Below the pieces are notes generated by a model. It was not told where the DNA came from. It saw nothing but the letters and a program-made list of their open reading frames with translations, and made no database searches. DNA of 64,000 nt from Caldimonas thermodepolymerans (GTDB lineage Bacteria; Pseudomonadota; Gammaproteobacteria; Burkholderiales; Burkholderiaceae_C). The DNA lies in NCBI RefSeq assembly GCF_015476235.1, contig NZ_CP064338.1, positions 1,550,001-1,614,000 of the forward strand, in the 5' to 3' direction. This document shows positions 46,605 to 56,672 of the stretch, one piece after another; position 1 is the stretch's first letter; every line of letters starts with the position of its first letter. The position numbers and the translations under genes were made by a program.

Positions 46605-47600
46605 ATGAAACCCTCAGTCCTGGTGGCCCGCAAGGTGTTCCCGGAGGTGATCGAGCGCCTGCGGCAGTACTTCGACGTCGAGGTCAACGAGGAGGACCGG
46701 ACCTGGACGCCCGAGGAGTTCATCGCCCGGCTGCAGGGCAAGCAGGGCGTGTACCTGACGCCGACCAACCGGATCGACGCGGCGCTGCTGGATGCCTGCC
46801 CCGAGCTCAAGGTGGTGGCCAACATGGCGGTGGGCTACAACCACATCGACGTGGCGGCCTGCACCGCGCGCGGCGTGCTGTGCACCAACACGCCCGACGT
46901 GCTGACCGAGACCACCGCCGACTTCGGCATGGCGCTGCTGCTGGCCACCGCCCGGCGCGTGACCGAGGGCGAACGCTTCCTGCGCAGCGGGCAGTGGAGC
47001 AGCTGGTCGTACGACATGCTGATGGGTCGCGATGTGCACGGCGCGACGCTCGGCGTGCTGGGCATGGGGCGCATCGGGCAGGCCATCGCGCGCCGCGCCG
47101 CGCACGGCTTCGGCATGCGCGTGATCTACCACAACCGCCGGCGCCTGGCGCCCGAGATCGAGGCGGCGTTGAACGCGCGTTACGTCGGCAAGGAGGAGCT
47201 GCTGCGCGAGTCGGACCACCTGATCCTGGTGCTGCCGTACTCCCCGCAGAGCCACCATGCGATCGGCGCGGCCGAACTGGCGCTGATGAAGCCGACCGCC
47301 ACGCTGGTCAACATCGCGCGCGGGGGCATCGTCGACGACGCCGCGCTGGCCGAGGCGCTGCGCGAGCGGCGCATCAGCGCGGCCGGGCTGGACGTCTTCG
47401 AAGGCGAGCCGCAGGTGCATCCCGGCCTGCTGGACGTGCCCAACGTGGTGCTGACGCCGCACATCGCCAGCGCCACCGTCGCGACGCGGCTGGCGATGGC
47501 CAACCTCGCGGCCGACAACCTGATCGCCGGGCTCGGCTGCGGGCCCCAGGCCGGTCACCCGCCGACGCCGGTCAACCCCGAGGTGCTGGCCCGCCGCTGA
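46605..47600 (+). CDS. D-2-hydroxyacid dehydrogenase (glyoxylate/hydroxypyruvate reductase-like)
   Basis: A 331-residue NAD(P)H enzyme. Rossmann motif LGVLGMGRIGQAIARRA and the catalytic triad: Arg in NIARGGIVDD, Glu in GLDVFEGEP, and His in LTPHIASAT. The block MAVGYNHIDV and the tail GLGCGPQAGHPPTPVNPEV resemble glyoxylate reductases. It reduces glyoxylate or a related 2-oxoacid. Start has AAGGAGG 6 nt upstream, the clearest ribosome-binding site in this stretch. Confidence 0.88.
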   Translation: MKPSVLVARKVFPEVIERLRQYFDVEVNEEDRTWTPEEFIARLQGKQGVYLTPTNRIDAALLDACPELKVVANMAVGYNHIDVAACTARGVLCTNTPDVLTETTADFGMALLLATARRVTEGERFLRSGQWSSWSYDMLMGRDVHGATLGVLGMGRIGQAIARRAAHGFGMRVIYHNRRRLAPEIEAALNARYVGKEELLRESDHLILVLPYSPQSHHAIGAAELALMKPTATLVNIARGGIVDDAALAEALRERRISAAGLDVFEGEPQVHPGLLDVPNVVLTPHIASATVATRLAMANLAADNLIAGLGCGPQAGHPPTPVNPEVLARR

Positions 47601-47621
47601 GCGCCGATCGCGGCGCCCTGC

Positions 47622-47627
47622 GACAAT
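47622..47627 (+). promoter_or_regulatory. -10-like GACAAT placed for a leaderless mRNA
   Basis: GACAAT ends 7 nt before the ATG of rmuC; no Shine-Dalgarno lies between. Confidence 0.45.
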
Positions 47628-47634
47628 CCGGGGC

Positions 47635-49089
47635 ATGACGATCGAGCATTGGCTGGCCGCGCTGGGCGCGGCCAATCTGATTCTGCTGTTGTGGCTGCTG
47701 CTGCGCCTGCGCGAGCGCGCGCGGCCGGCCAGCATCGACGACCTGCAGCGCCTGGTGCACGGCCAGGCCGACGCGCTCGGGCGCCTGGAGCGCGAGTTCC
47801 GCGACGAGCTGGGCCGCACCAGCGTGGCCACGCGCCAGGAGCTGGGCGGCACGCTGGCGCACCTGCAGCAGACGCTGCTGACCCAGCAGGGCGACGTGGC
47901 CCGCACCCAGAACGAGCAGATCGACAGCTTCCGCATCCAGCTCGCGACCATGCAGCAGATGGTCGCCGACACCCTGCGCGAGACCACCTCGGCGCTGACC
48001 GCGCAGGCGCATGCCGCGCGCGAGGCGCAGGAGGCGGCGCTCAAGCGCTTCGCCGATGCGCAGGGCGAGCAGCTGCGCGCGCTGTCCGAGGCCAACGAGC
48101 GGCGCCTGCTGGAGGTGCGCAACACGGTCGAGCAGCGGCTCGCCGCGCTGGCCGCGGACAACGAGAGGAAGCTCGAGCAGATGCGCCAGACGGTGGACGA
48201 GAAGCTGCACGCCACGCTCGAGCAGCGCTTGGGCGAGAGCTTCAAGCAGGTGGCCGAGCGGCTCGAGCAGGTGCACCGCGGCCTGGGCGAGATGCAGACG
48301 CTGGCGCAGGGTGTGGGCGACCTCAAGCGCGTGCTGACCAACGTGAAGACGCGCGGCGTGTTCGGCGAGATGCAGCTCGCGGCACTGCTCGAGCAGGTGT
48401 TCACGCCCGAGCAGTATGCGGTCAACGTCGCGACCGTGCCGGGCAGCCGCGAGCGGGTCGAGTTCGCGATCCGCCTGCCCGGGCGCGGCGACGACGGCGC
48501 GCCGATGTGGCTGCCGTTGGACGCGAAGTTCCCGCGCGAGGACTACGAGCGCCTGCTCGACGCGCAGGAACGCGCCGACCGCGAGGGGGCCGAGGCCGCG
48601 GCCAGGGCGCTGGAGCAGCGCATCCGCGACGAGGCGCGCACGATCAGCGCCAAGTACCTCGCGCCGCCGCACACCACCGATTTCGCGGTGCTGTTCGTGC
48701 CCACCGAAGGCCTGTACGCCGAGCTGCTGCGCCGCCCGGGCCTGGTCGAGGCGCTGCAGCGCGAGCACCGCGTGACGCTGGCCGGCCCGACCACGCTGCT
48801 GGCCATGCTCAACAGCCTGCAGATGGGCTTCCGCACGCTGGCGCTGGAGCGCCGCTCGTCCGAGGTGTGGAAGGTGCTGGGCGCGGTCAAGACCGAGTTC
48901 GCCAAGTTCGGCGAGGTGCTCGCGAAGGTGCGCGACCAGACCCAGACCGTGCTCAACACGCTCGACAAGGCCGAGGTGCGCACGCGCCAGATGACACGCG
49001 CGCTCAAGACCGTCGAGGCGCTGCCCGAGGCCGATGCGGCCGGGCTGCTGCCGCATGACGCGGCGGGAGAGGAGCGCGACGGATCATGA
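47635..49089 (+). CDS. rmuC: DNA recombination protein RmuC
   Basis: A 484-residue protein. N-terminal membrane anchor (WLAALGAANLILLLWLLLRL), a long coiled coil (about 35-225, many Ala/Glu/Gln heptads), then the RmuC nuclease-like domain: KTRGVFGEMQLAALLEQV, LPLDAKFPREDYERLL, FVPTEGLYAELLRRPGL, and MLNSLQMGFRTLALE. RmuC limits inversions at short inverted repeats. Its stop overlaps the start of the MFS gene (ATGA). Confidence 0.92.
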   Translation: MTIEHWLAALGAANLILLLWLLLRLRERARPASIDDLQRLVHGQADALGRLEREFRDELGRTSVATRQELGGTLAHLQQTLLTQQGDVARTQNEQIDSFRIQLATMQQMVADTLRETTSALTAQAHAAREAQEAALKRFADAQGEQLRALSEANERRLLEVRNTVEQRLAALAADNERKLEQMRQTVDEKLHATLEQRLGESFKQVAERLEQVHRGLGEMQTLAQGVGDLKRVLTNVKTRGVFGEMQLAALLEQVFTPEQYAVNVATVPGSRERVEFAIRLPGRGDDGAPMWLPLDAKFPREDYERLLDAQERADREGAEAAARALEQRIRDEARTISAKYLAPPHTTDFAVLFVPTEGLYAELLRRPGLVEALQREHRVTLAGPTTLLAMLNSLQMGFRTLALERRSSEVWKVLGAVKTEFAKFGEVLAKVRDQTQTVLNTLDKAEVRTRQMTRALKTVEALPEADAAGLLPHDAAGEERDGS

Positions 49090-50282
49090 TCTCCCGGCCG
49101 CTGGTCGCGCTGATCGGCGGTCAGGTGTGCCTCCATGCATGCATGGCGGGCACGCGCATGGCCGCTCCGCTGCTGGCCCTGAACCAGGGCCATTCCACCT
49201 GGGCCGTCGGCATCCTGCTGGCACTGTTCGGGCTCGGGCCGGCGTGCGTGGCGCTGAGCGCCGGGCGCCTGGCCGACCGCCATGGCTACCACCGCCCGGT
49301 GGCGATCGGGGTCGCGATGGTGGTGTCGGGTGCGCTGCTGGCGCTGGTGTTCCAGCACTACCTCGCGCTGTGCGTCGCGGCGGTGCTGACCGGCGGCGGC
49401 ACCACGCTGGGCGGGCTGTCGATCCAGCGCACTGCCGGGCGCAGCGCCTCGGACCCGACGCAGCTCAAGCGCATCTTCAGCTGGCTCGCGCTCGGGCCGG
49501 CGTTCTCCAACTTCTTCGGCCCGCTGGCCGCGGGCGTGCTGATCGACGCGGCGGGCTTCCGCGCGGCGTTCGCGTTCCTCGCCCTGCTGCCGCTGCTGAC
49601 GCTGTGGTGGGCGCGCCAGGTGCCGCGCGAGCCGGTGACCCCGGCCGCGGGCGGGCGGCGCTCGACGCTGTCGGCCCTGGACCTGCTGCGCCACGCGCCG
49701 CTGCGGCGCCTGCTGGTGGTCAACTGGACCATGTCCACCTGCTGGGACGTGCACGCCTTCGTCGTGCCCATCCTCGGGCACGAGCGGGCGCTGAGCGCCT
49801 CGGCGATCGGCTCCATCCTGGGTGCGTTCGCGGTGGCGTCGGTCGGGGTGCGGCTGCTGATCCCGCTGGTCGCCCACCGCGTGAAGGAGTGGCAGGTGCT
49901 GCTGGGGGCGATGGCCGCCTCGGCGCTGGTGTTCGCGCTGTACCCCCTGTCGGTGGACGCCTGGACCATGGGCCTGTGCTCGGTGCTGCTGGGCACCTCG
50001 CTCGGCGCGGTGCAGCCGATGGTGATGGCCACGCTGCACCAGGTCACGCCGCACGACCGCCAGGGCCAGGCGCTCGGGCTGCGCAGCCTGACGATCCATG
50101 CCTCGGCGTCGGTGATGCCGATGCTGTTCGGCGCGGCCGGGGCGGCGATCGGCGCGGCCCCGCTGTTCTGGGCGGCCACGGCGCTGATCGGCGTGGGTGC
50201 CTCGCGCATCGGCGGGCTGCGCCGCGACCTGGAGGCGCCGTCGCTCAGCCCGGCGGCGCCGGACGCCGCACCGCGCGGCTGA
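49086..50282 (+). CDS. Major facilitator superfamily transporter
   Basis: A 398-residue membrane protein with 12 predicted helices and an MFS loop 2-3 signature (LSAGRLADRHGYHRPVAIG). Drug-efflux-like, but the substrate is unknown. Coupled to rmuC at ATGA. Its last 38 nt overlap the 3' end of the convergent mnmC gene (50245-50282), so the coding strands share sequence at the ends. Confidence 0.85.
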   Translation: MISRPLVALIGGQVCLHACMAGTRMAAPLLALNQGHSTWAVGILLALFGLGPACVALSAGRLADRHGYHRPVAIGVAMVVSGALLALVFQHYLALCVAAVLTGGGTTLGGLSIQRTAGRSASDPTQLKRIFSWLALGPAFSNFFGPLAAGVLIDAAGFRAAFAFLALLPLLTLWWARQVPREPVTPAAGGRRSTLSALDLLRHAPLRRLLVVNWTMSTCWDVHAFVVPILGHERALSASAIGSILGAFAVASVGVRLLIPLVAHRVKEWQVLLGAMAASALVFALYPLSVDAWTMGLCSVLLGTSLGAVQPMVMATLHQVTPHDRQGQALGLRSLTIHASASVMPMLFGAAGAAIGAAPLFWAATALIGVGASRIGGLRRDLEAPSLSPAAPDAAPRG

Positions 50283-52200
50283 CGAAGCGCGCCGCGTCGA
50301 GCGCCTCGCGCAGGTCGGCCTCGAGCGGGCAGGGCGCGCCGTCGATGCCCGCGGCCAGCACCTGCGCGGCGAGCGCCGACCAGGTGATGCCGCGCGAGCC
50401 CAGGCCTGTGTAGACGTACAGCCCGGGCACCCGCGGCACGAAGCGCGGGTGGTCGAGTCGCTCGCCGGGCTGCTGCAGCGCGCTTTCGTCCGGCACCCCG
50501 CCCAGCACGGGCAGGCGGTCGTCGGCCACGCAGCGCCAGCCGACCCGGCCGGGCAGGGTGGCGGCGTCGACATGCGGGCGGCTGCCGGTCAGGCGCTCGA
50601 CCTGGGCCAGGTTGTGCAGGTGGTCGGCCTCGCGCAGCGCCGGGTCGGGGTCGTGGTGCAGCGTGGTCGCGCCGCACAGCACCTGGCCGTCGTGCGCCGG
50701 CAGCAGGTAGCCGGCCCCGGCCACCGGGCGCAGCGGCACGCGCAGTCCGGGCGTGCCGGCCGGCAGGAAGGTGGTCTGCCCGCGCACCGGCGCCAGCGGC
50801 CAGTGGCGCAGCCCGAGCAGCAGGGCCGCGTCGTTCGCGTTGGCCAGCACCACCACCGGCGCCTGGGCCAGCACCCGGCCGTGCGCATCCAGCAGCTGCC
50901 ACCGTTCGCCGGCGCGCCGCAGGGCCTGCACCGCCAGGCCCGGGCGCCAGCGGATGCGCGGCTCGTCCTCGATCCAGGCGCGCGCCAGCTCGCCCGGGCG
51001 CAGCCAGCCGCCGCCGGGGTAGAACCAGGCCGGGCCCGGCAGGGGCAGGCCGCTCAGCGCGCGGGCTTCGGCCATGTCCACCGCGCGCACGTACTCGGGG
51101 GGCAGGCCGGTCGCAGCGATGGCCTGCTGCATGGCCTGCAGCGCCGCGTCCTCGCTGGGCCTGGGGGCCTGCAGGCGCAGCAGCCCGTCGAAGCCGCCGG
51201 CCAGCGGCCGTGTCGCGCGCAGCGCCTTCAGCATGCGTTCCAGGTGCAGGGCGGCGGCGCGGTTGAAGCGGGCGTGCGCGCCGTCCTGCGGGTTGACGAT
51301 GCCGTGGAACAGCCCGCCCGGGTTGCCCGATGCCTCCTGCGCCGGGGCCGGGTGGCGGTCGACCAGCTCGCAGTGCCAGCCGAGCGCGGCCAGCGCGTGC
51401 GCCGCGGCGCAGCCGGCCAGGCCGGCGCCGACGATCACCGCCTCGCGGGTCGCCGCTGCGGCCGGCTGCCAGCCGCGCGGGCCTTCGGCGCGGAAGCGCG
51501 GGGCATGGCGGGCCACGGTCATGTCGCGCTTGCCACCGAAGCCGGGGGCGCGCTCGACCTCGAAGCCCGCGGCAGCCAGCCCGTCGCGCACGCCGCGCGC
51601 GGCGCTCCAGGTGGCGGCCGTCGCGCCCGGGGCGGCCAGCCGCCCCAGCGCCTTGAGCACCTGGGGCGCCCACATCTGCCCGTTCTTCGCCGGGGCGAAG
51701 CCGTCGAGGTAGAAGGCGTCGACCGAGGCGGCCAGCTGGGGCAGCCAGTCGGCCACATCTCCCAGCGCCAGCAGCAGCGTCACGCGCCCGTCGTCGAAGC
51801 CGAGCGTGTGCAGGCCCGGCGCCAGCGGTGGCCAGGCGTCGACCAGCGCGCGGGCCAGCTCGGGCAGGGCGTGGCCGGCATGCACGCGTTCCAGGTCGGG
51901 GCGCCGCAGGGGGTGCTTCTCGACCGAGACGAAGTACAGGCGCTCGCAGCGCTGCGGATCCTCGCGCCAGGCAGCCCAGGTGGCGAGGAAGTTGTTGCCC
52001 AGGCCGAAGCCGGTCTCCAGCACCGTGAAGCGCTCGCGGCCCTGCCAGCGGCCCGGCAGCCCGTTGCCGCCGAGGAACACGTGCCGCGCCTGCGCCAGCG
52101 CGCCGGCGGCGGTGTGGTAGACGTCGCCGAACAGCGGCGACCAGGGCACGCCCTCGGGGGTGAATCCGATCTCGGCCGGTTGCAGGGGGGCGCTCTTCAT
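50245..52200 (-). CDS. mnmC: Bifunctional tRNA mnm5s2U34 biosynthesis protein MnmC
   Basis: A 651-residue enzyme finishing the mnm5(s2)U modification at the wobble base of certain tRNAs. N-terminal methyltransferase domain (1-245): FTVLETGFGLGNNFLATW and VDAFYLDGFAPAKNGQMW. C-terminal FAD oxidoreductase domain (265-651): VIVGAGLAGCAAAHALAALG, ASGNPGGLFHG, and YVYTGLGSRGITWSAL near the end. Domain order and length match E. coli MnmC (668). Overlaps the end of the convergent MFS gene by 38 bp; preceded by the efp terminator. Confidence 0.95.
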   Translation of the reverse strand: MKSAPLQPAEIGFTPEGVPWSPLFGDVYHTAAGALAQARHVFLGGNGLPGRWQGRERFTVLETGFGLGNNFLATWAAWREDPQRCERLYFVSVEKHPLRRPDLERVHAGHALPELARALVDAWPPLAPGLHTLGFDDGRVTLLLALGDVADWLPQLAASVDAFYLDGFAPAKNGQMWAPQVLKALGRLAAPGATAATWSAARGVRDGLAAAGFEVERAPGFGGKRDMTVARHAPRFRAEGPRGWQPAAAATREAVIVGAGLAGCAAAHALAALGWHCELVDRHPAPAQEASGNPGGLFHGIVNPQDGAHARFNRAAALHLERMLKALRATRPLAGGFDGLLRLQAPRPSEDAALQAMQQAIAATGLPPEYVRAVDMAEARALSGLPLPGPAWFYPGGGWLRPGELARAWIEDEPRIRWRPGLAVQALRRAGERWQLLDAHGRVLAQAPVVVLANANDAALLLGLRHWPLAPVRGQTTFLPAGTPGLRVPLRPVAGAGYLLPAHDGQVLCGATTLHHDPDPALREADHLHNLAQVERLTGSRPHVDAATLPGRVGWRCVADDRLPVLGGVPDESALQQPGERLDHPRFVPRVPGLYVYTGLGSRGITWSALAAQVLAAGIDGAPCPLEADLREALDAARFVSRAVRRPAPPG

Positions 52201-52210
52201 CGCGGCTCAG

Positions 52211-52240
52211 AAACGCAAAAGGGCACCGGTCGGTGCCCTT
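52211..52240 (-). terminator. Rho-independent terminator after efp
   Basis: Stem AAGGGCACC / GGTGCCCTT with a 4-nt loop; on the minus strand it is followed by TTGCGTTT. Confidence 0.75.
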
Positions 52241-52267
52241 CGCTTGCAGTCCATGGGAACAAGGCGC

Positions 52268-52822
52268 TCAGACGCGCTTCTTGTACTCGTGGGTGCGGGT
52301 GTCGATTTCGACCTTGTCGCCTTGCGAGACGAAGATCGGCACCTGGATCTCGAAGCCGGTGGCGATCTTGGCCGGCTTCAGCACCTTGCCCGAGGTGTCG
52401 CCCTTGACGGCGGGTTCGGTCCAGGTGATCTCGCGCACCACGGTGGTGGGCAGCTCGACCGAGATGGCCTTGCCTTCGTAGAAGACCACCTCGCATTCCA
52501 TGCCATCTTCCAGGTAGTGGATGGCGTCGCCCATGTTCTCGGCCTCGACCTCGTACTGGTTGTACTCGCTGTCCATGAACACGTACATCGGGTCGGCGAA
52601 GTAGGAGTAGGTGCACTCCTTCTTGTCGAGGATGATCTGGTCCAGCTTGTCGTCGGCCTTGAAGACGACTTCGGTGCCCGAGTTGCTCAACAGGCTCTTG
52701 AGCTTCATGCGCACGGTCGCGGCGTTGCGGCCCCCGCGGCTGTACTCGGTCTTGAGAACGACCATCGGGTCCTTGCCCTGCATGATCACGTTGCCGGCGC
52801 GAATTTCCTGTGCAAGCTTCAT
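52268..52822 (-). CDS. efp: Translation elongation factor P
   Basis: A 184-residue three-domain protein that rescues ribosomes stalled at polyproline. The tip of domain I reads [10 protein letters not shown] with Arg32, the rhamnosylated residue of the EarP-dependent type, instead of the lysine of E. coli EF-P. The modifying enzyme earP is the next gene upstream in the same direction (178 bp away). Domains II and III ([38 protein letters not shown]) are standard. A terminator separates it from mnmC. Confidence 0.97.
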   Translation of the reverse strand: MKLAQEIRAGNVIMQGKDPMVVLKTEYSRGGRNAATVRMKLKSLLSNSGTEVVFKADDKLDQIILDKKECTYSYFADPMYVFMDSEYNQYEVEAENMGDAIHYLEDGMECEVVFYEGKAISVELPTTVVREITWTEPAVKGDTSGKVLKPAKIATGFEIQVPIFVSQGDKVEIDTRTHEYKKRV

Positions 52823-53000
52823 AGCGGTCCCTTTAGCGGGTGTCTGGTACCTGTTCGAGTCCGTGGTAACGGAAAAAGTGTGGCGCGTCCTACCGGCGCA
52901 AGATGAAAGACATCAACAGTCGACGGGTGTGCGCCACCTGCATTCGGTTCCGCACCGACCCGGAAACCGCACAAACCCAGAACGCGCAAAGCCCTATATT

Positions 53001-54080
53001 CTAGCGGGTTTGCCGGACGAACCGCAGCAACTGCGTCGCGAGGTCGGGTTGTGCGAGCAGTCCGTCGCGCCAGCGGCGCACCTGTGCCGCCCAGGCGTCG
53101 GCCGGCGGCCAGGTGGCCGGCAGCGCCGGGGCCATGCCGTTCCAGCCGTGCCACAGCGCCCGCAGCGGCGCGGCCAGCGCCGGGGCGGCGTCGGCCAGGA
53201 AGCGGTCCAGGAAGGCGTCCAGCTTGACCTCGTGTGCCGCGTCGCCTTGCGGGTAGATGTGCCAGACGAAGGGCTGCCCGGCCCACTGCGCGCGCACGAA
53301 GGAATCCTCGCCGCGCACGAAGTTCAGGTCGCAGGCCCACAGCAGCCGGTCGAAGCCGGTCTGCGGCAGCGGCGGCAGCCAGCCCAGGCGCAGGTTCCCT
53401 GCGACCGCCGTGCGACCCGGCTGCACCGGCAGGCCCAATGCCTCGGCCACCTGCTGCGCGGCCAGCCCCGGCGTGACCAGCAGCAGGGTGGGCGCCTGCG
53501 CGAGCTGCGCGAGCAGCGTCGGCAGCGCCGGGTTGCGGTAGCAGAAGAGGCTCGCGACCCGCTCGCCGGGCTGGCGGGCGAAGCCCAGCTGCGCCAGCCA
53601 CGCGTCACCGTCGAAGGCCGGCCGCTCGGCCATCAGCCCGGGTTCGCGCAGCAGGCCGCCGGTGCGCGGCGTGAAGCCCGGGTAGAAGAAGTGCTTGCGC
53701 AGTCCGGCGCCCGGGCCGCTGAACTGCGGCGACAGCAGGCCGTGGCAGCGCTCGACGTAGTCCTCGGCGCTCAGGTACTCGAGGTTGATCCAGGCCGGCT
53801 GCGGTTGGCGCGCGGCCATGCCGGCGACGACCTCGGCGGGCAGCTCGCAGCCGAAGGCCTCGATCACCACGTCGCCCGGGGGCGGGAAGCGCGTCGCCGT
53901 GGTCCAGGCCTGCACCTCGACACCCGGCGCACCGTGCGGCGCCATCCAGTCCAGGGCGGAAAGGTCGTCGGCCCACAGCCGCACCTGCTCGCCGCGCGCG
54001 CCCAGGTCGGCCGCCAGCCGCCAGCACACGCCGATGTCGCCGTAGTTGTCGATGACCCGGCAGAAGATGTCCCAACGCAT
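53001..54080 (-). CDS. earP: EF-P arginine rhamnosyltransferase
   Basis: A 359-residue GT-B glycosyltransferase of the EarP (DUF2331) family that transfers rhamnose from dTDP-rhamnose to Arg32 of EF-P. Begins [21 protein letters not shown] (with the catalytic aspartate segment), then [13 protein letters not shown], and the nucleotide-site block [28 protein letters not shown]. Position next to efp confirms the assignment. Start 54080, with GACAAT 6 nt before it, suggests a leaderless message. Divergent from uvrC. Confidence 0.95.
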   Translation of the reverse strand: MRWDIFCRVIDNYGDIGVCWRLAADLGARGEQVRLWADDLSALDWMAPHGAPGVEVQAWTTATRFPPPGDVVIEAFGCELPAEVVAGMAARQPQPAWINLEYLSAEDYVERCHGLLSPQFSGPGAGLRKHFFYPGFTPRTGGLLREPGLMAERPAFDGDAWLAQLGFARQPGERVASLFCYRNPALPTLLAQLAQAPTLLLVTPGLAAQQVAEALGLPVQPGRTAVAGNLRLGWLPPLPQTGFDRLLWACDLNFVRGEDSFVRAQWAGQPFVWHIYPQGDAAHEVKLDAFLDRFLADAAPALAAPLRALWHGWNGMAPALPATWPPADAWAAQVRRWRDGLLAQPDLATQLLRFVRQTR

Positions 54081-54086
54081 GCGGCG

Positions 54087-54092
54087 ATTGTC
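54087..54092 (-). promoter_or_regulatory. -10-like GACAAT placed for a leaderless earP mRNA
   Basis: On the minus strand GACAAT ends 6 nt before the earP ATG. The opposite strand 31-36 bp away carries the matching uvrC box, so two leaderless-type promoters are nearly back to back in 54 bp. Confidence 0.45.
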
Positions 54093-54122
54093 GTGCAGCG
54101 GCGGCGTGTGCCGGCCTCGCGG

Positions 54123-54128
54123 CACAAT
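54123..54128 (+). promoter_or_regulatory. -10-like CACAAT placed for a leaderless uvrC mRNA
   Basis: CACAAT ends 6 nt before the uvrC ATG; no ribosome-binding site lies between. Confidence 0.4.
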
Positions 54129-54134
54129 TTCGCC

Positions 54135-56039
54135 ATGACCGATGCCGTTGAGTCCGTTCCCGCCGACCCGGCCCGCGAGCGGCTGCTCGCCGAAGTGGCC
54201 GCGCTGCCGGGCCTGCCGGGCGTCTACCGCTACTTCGATGCGCAGGGCAACGTCCTGTACGTGGGCAAGGCGCGCAACCTGAAGAAGCGGGTCTCGAGCT
54301 ACTTCCACAAGAACCATGGCGGCACGCGCATCGGCCACATGGTGTCCAAGATCGCGCGCATGGAGACCACGGTGGTGCGCTCCGAGGCGGAGGCGCTGCT
54401 GCTCGAGAACAACCTGATCAAGACGCTCAACCCGCGCTACAACATCCTCTTCCGTGACGACAAGAGCTACCCGTACCTGAAGATCGCCTCGCACGAGTAC
54501 CCGCGCATGGCCTACTACCGCGGGTCGGTGGACCGCAAGCACCGCTACTTCGGCCCGTACCCCAGCGCCTGGGCGGTGAAGGAGTCGATCCAGCTGCTGC
54601 AGAAGGTGTTCCGCCTGCGCACCTGCGAGGACACCGTGTTCAGCAACCGCACGCGGCCCTGCCTGCTGTACCAGATCAAGCGCTGCTCGGGCCCGTGCGT
54701 CGGGCTGATCGGCGCGCAGGACTACGCGCGCGACGTCGACAACGCGGTGCGCTTCCTGGAGGGCGAGCAGCAGGAGGTGATGGACGCGCTGCAGGCGCAG
54801 ATGATGGCGCACGCCGAGAAGCTGGAGTTCGAGAAGGCGGCCGAGATCCGCAACCAGCTTGGCGCGCTGTCGCGCGTGCTGCACCAGCAGGCGGTGGACA
54901 CCGGCTCGGACAAGGACGCCGACGTGCTGGCCGTCAAGGTGCTGGGCGGCCGGGCCTGCGTGAACCTGGCGATGGTGCGCGGCGGCCGGCACCTGGGGGA
55001 CCGGGCCTACTTCCCGAAACACGTCGAGGAGGCCACCGCGCTGCCGACCGAGGAGGAAGACACCGCGCCCGAGGCGCCGGTGGAGGTGCAGGTGCTGGAG
55101 GCCTTTATCGCCCAGCACTACCTCGAAGGCGGCGCGCCGCCGCTGCTGGTGCTCAGCCACCCGGTCGACAAGGCGCTGATGGAGGCGCTGTCGCAGCAGT
55201 GCGGCGTGAAGATCACCGCGGTGCACCAGCCGCGCGAGCAGCGCCGTGCCTGGCTGGAGATGGCGGTCAAGGGGGCCGAGCTGGCGCTGGCGCGGCTGCT
55301 GGCCGAGGAAGGCTCGCAGCAGGCGCGCACCCGCGCGCTGGTCGAGGCGCTGCAGCTGCCGGTCGAGAACCTCGACGCCTTCCGCATCGAGTGCTTCGAC
55401 GTCAGCCACACCGCGGGCGAGGCGACGCAGGCTTCCTGCGTCGTCTACGAGCAGCACCGGATGCAGCCCTCGCAGTACCGCCGCTACAACATCGAGGGCG
55501 TGACCGGCGGCGACGACTACGCGGCGATGCGCCAGGTGCTCACGCGCCGCTACGCCAAGCTCGCCGAGGCGGCGCAGCAGGGCGAGGCGCGCCTGCCGGA
55601 CCTGGTGCTGGTCGACGGCGGCAAGGGGCAGGTGTCGGTGGCGCGCGAGGTGTTCGAGGAGCTGGACCTGGACCTGGGCCTGATCGTCGGCGTCGAGAAG
55701 GGCGAGGGGCGCAAGGTCGGCCTCGAGGAACTGGTGTTCGCCGACGGGCGCGAGAAGGTCTACCTCGGCAAGGACTCGGCCGCGCTGATGCTGGTCGCGC
55801 AGATCCGCGACGAGGCGCACCGCTTCGCGATCACCGGGATGCGTGCGCGGCGCGCCTCGGTGCGCACCGGTGGCTCGAAGCTGGAGGACATTCCGGGCGT
55901 CGGCCCCAAGAAGCGGGCTAGACTCCTGCAGCGCTTCGGCGGCCTCAAGGGCGTGAGCAGCGCCGGCGTCGAGGACCTGGCCTCGGTCGACGGCATCTCC
56001 CGCGAGCTGGCCGAAGAGATCTACCGTGCATTGCACTGA
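54135..56039 (+). CDS. uvrC: Excinuclease ABC subunit C
   Basis: A 634-residue nuclease that makes both cuts in nucleotide excision repair. Domains: GIY-YIG N-terminus ([25 protein letters not shown]), a cysteine-bearing linker ([13 protein letters not shown]), UVR domain ([16 protein letters not shown]), the RNase H-like C-terminal nuclease ([29 protein letters not shown]) and tandem HhH repeats ([19 protein letters not shown]). An acidic insert ([11 protein letters not shown]) sits near residue 300. A lipoprotein gene follows. Confidence 0.97.
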   Translation: MTDAVESVPADPARERLLAEVAALPGLPGVYRYFDAQGNVLYVGKARNLKKRVSSYFHKNHGGTRIGHMVSKIARMETTVVRSEAEALLLENNLIKTLNPRYNILFRDDKSYPYLKIASHEYPRMAYYRGSVDRKHRYFGPYPSAWAVKESIQLLQKVFRLRTCEDTVFSNRTRPCLLYQIKRCSGPCVGLIGAQDYARDVDNAVRFLEGEQQEVMDALQAQMMAHAEKLEFEKAAEIRNQLGALSRVLHQQAVDTGSDKDADVLAVKVLGGRACVNLAMVRGGRHLGDRAYFPKHVEEATALPTEEEDTAPEAPVEVQVLEAFIAQHYLEGGAPPLLVLSHPVDKALMEALSQQCGVKITAVHQPREQRRAWLEMAVKGAELALARLLAEEGSQQARTRALVEALQLPVENLDAFRIECFDVSHTAGEATQASCVVYEQHRMQPSQYRRYNIEGVTGGDDYAAMRQVLTRRYAKLAEAAQQGEARLPDLVLVDGGKGQVSVAREVFEELDLDLGLIVGVEKGEGRKVGLEELVFADGREKVYLGKDSAALMLVAQIRDEAHRFAITGMRARRASVRTGGSKLEDIPGVGPKKRARLLQRFGGLKGVSSAGVEDLASVDGISRELAEEIYRALH

Positions 56040-56090
56040 ACCACCAAGGTGAGCGGCACGCGCCCCGCGCGTGCGGAAGAGGGACACGAG

Positions 56091-56597
56091 ATGGACAAGC
56101 AACGTGGCAACGGCCGGGCATGGCGCCTGCCTGCCGCCGTGGCGACGCTGGGCGCGGCGGTCGCGGCGATCATGAGCGGCTGTGCGCAGAAGGGCCCGAC
56201 GCCGGCGCCGTCCGCCGGACGGCCGGAAACCCCGCCCGCGACCCGGCCGGCGCCGCCGGCGCCCCAGCTGCCGGCGCGCAACTGGACGCAGTACAAGTTG
56301 CAGGCCGGGCAGCGCATTGCGGCGGCCAACGCCGACGCGGTGTACCTGGATGCGCCGCCGGACGTCCTGCTGGCGATCCCGGTGCTGGAAATCGAGCTCA
56401 ACGCCAACGGCAGCGTGCGCCGCATCGAGGTGCTGCGCCACCCTCGCCAGGCCAGGGACACCACCCAGCTGGCGATCGACGCGGTGCGCCGCGCCGGCCC
56501 GTTCGCGAGCGTCGCGCACCTGCCCAAGCCCTGGAAGTTCACCGAGACCTTCCTGTTCCGCGACGACCGCAAGTTCAAGCCCCGTTCGCTCGACTGA
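56091..56597 (+). CDS. Small lipoprotein with TonB-C-like domain
   Basis: A 168-residue protein. The signal peptide ends in MSGC, an acceptable lipobox, followed by a Pro-rich spacer and a folded domain with ILEIELNANGSVRRIEVLRHPRQARDTTQLAIDAVRRAGPFA, which is the pattern of TonB C-terminal-like or energy-transducer domains. No TonB box is seen. Role unknown; anchored in the envelope. Start 56091 has GAAGAGGGA upstream. It lies between uvrC and pgsA and may be cotranscribed with uvrC. Confidence 0.7.
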   Translation: MDKQRGNGRAWRLPAAVATLGAAVAAIMSGCAQKGPTPAPSAGRPETPPATRPAPPAPQLPARNWTQYKLQAGQRIAAANADAVYLDAPPDVLLAIPVLEIELNANGSVRRIEVLRHPRQARDTTQLAIDAVRRAGPFASVAHLPKPWKFTETFLFRDDRKFKPRSLD

Positions 56598-56659
56598 ACG
56601 CCCGGCCCTGGCCCGCCGGCGCCGTGGCTGCGCGCCAGCGGGGTGGGCCCGGTTTGCGC

Positions 56660-56665
56660 CACAAT
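56660..56665 (+). promoter_or_regulatory. -10-like CACAAT placed for a leaderless pgsA mRNA
   Basis: CACAAT ends 7 nt before the preferred pgsA ATG; GGCCGCC separates them. Confidence 0.4.
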
Positions 56666-56672
56666 GGCCGCC

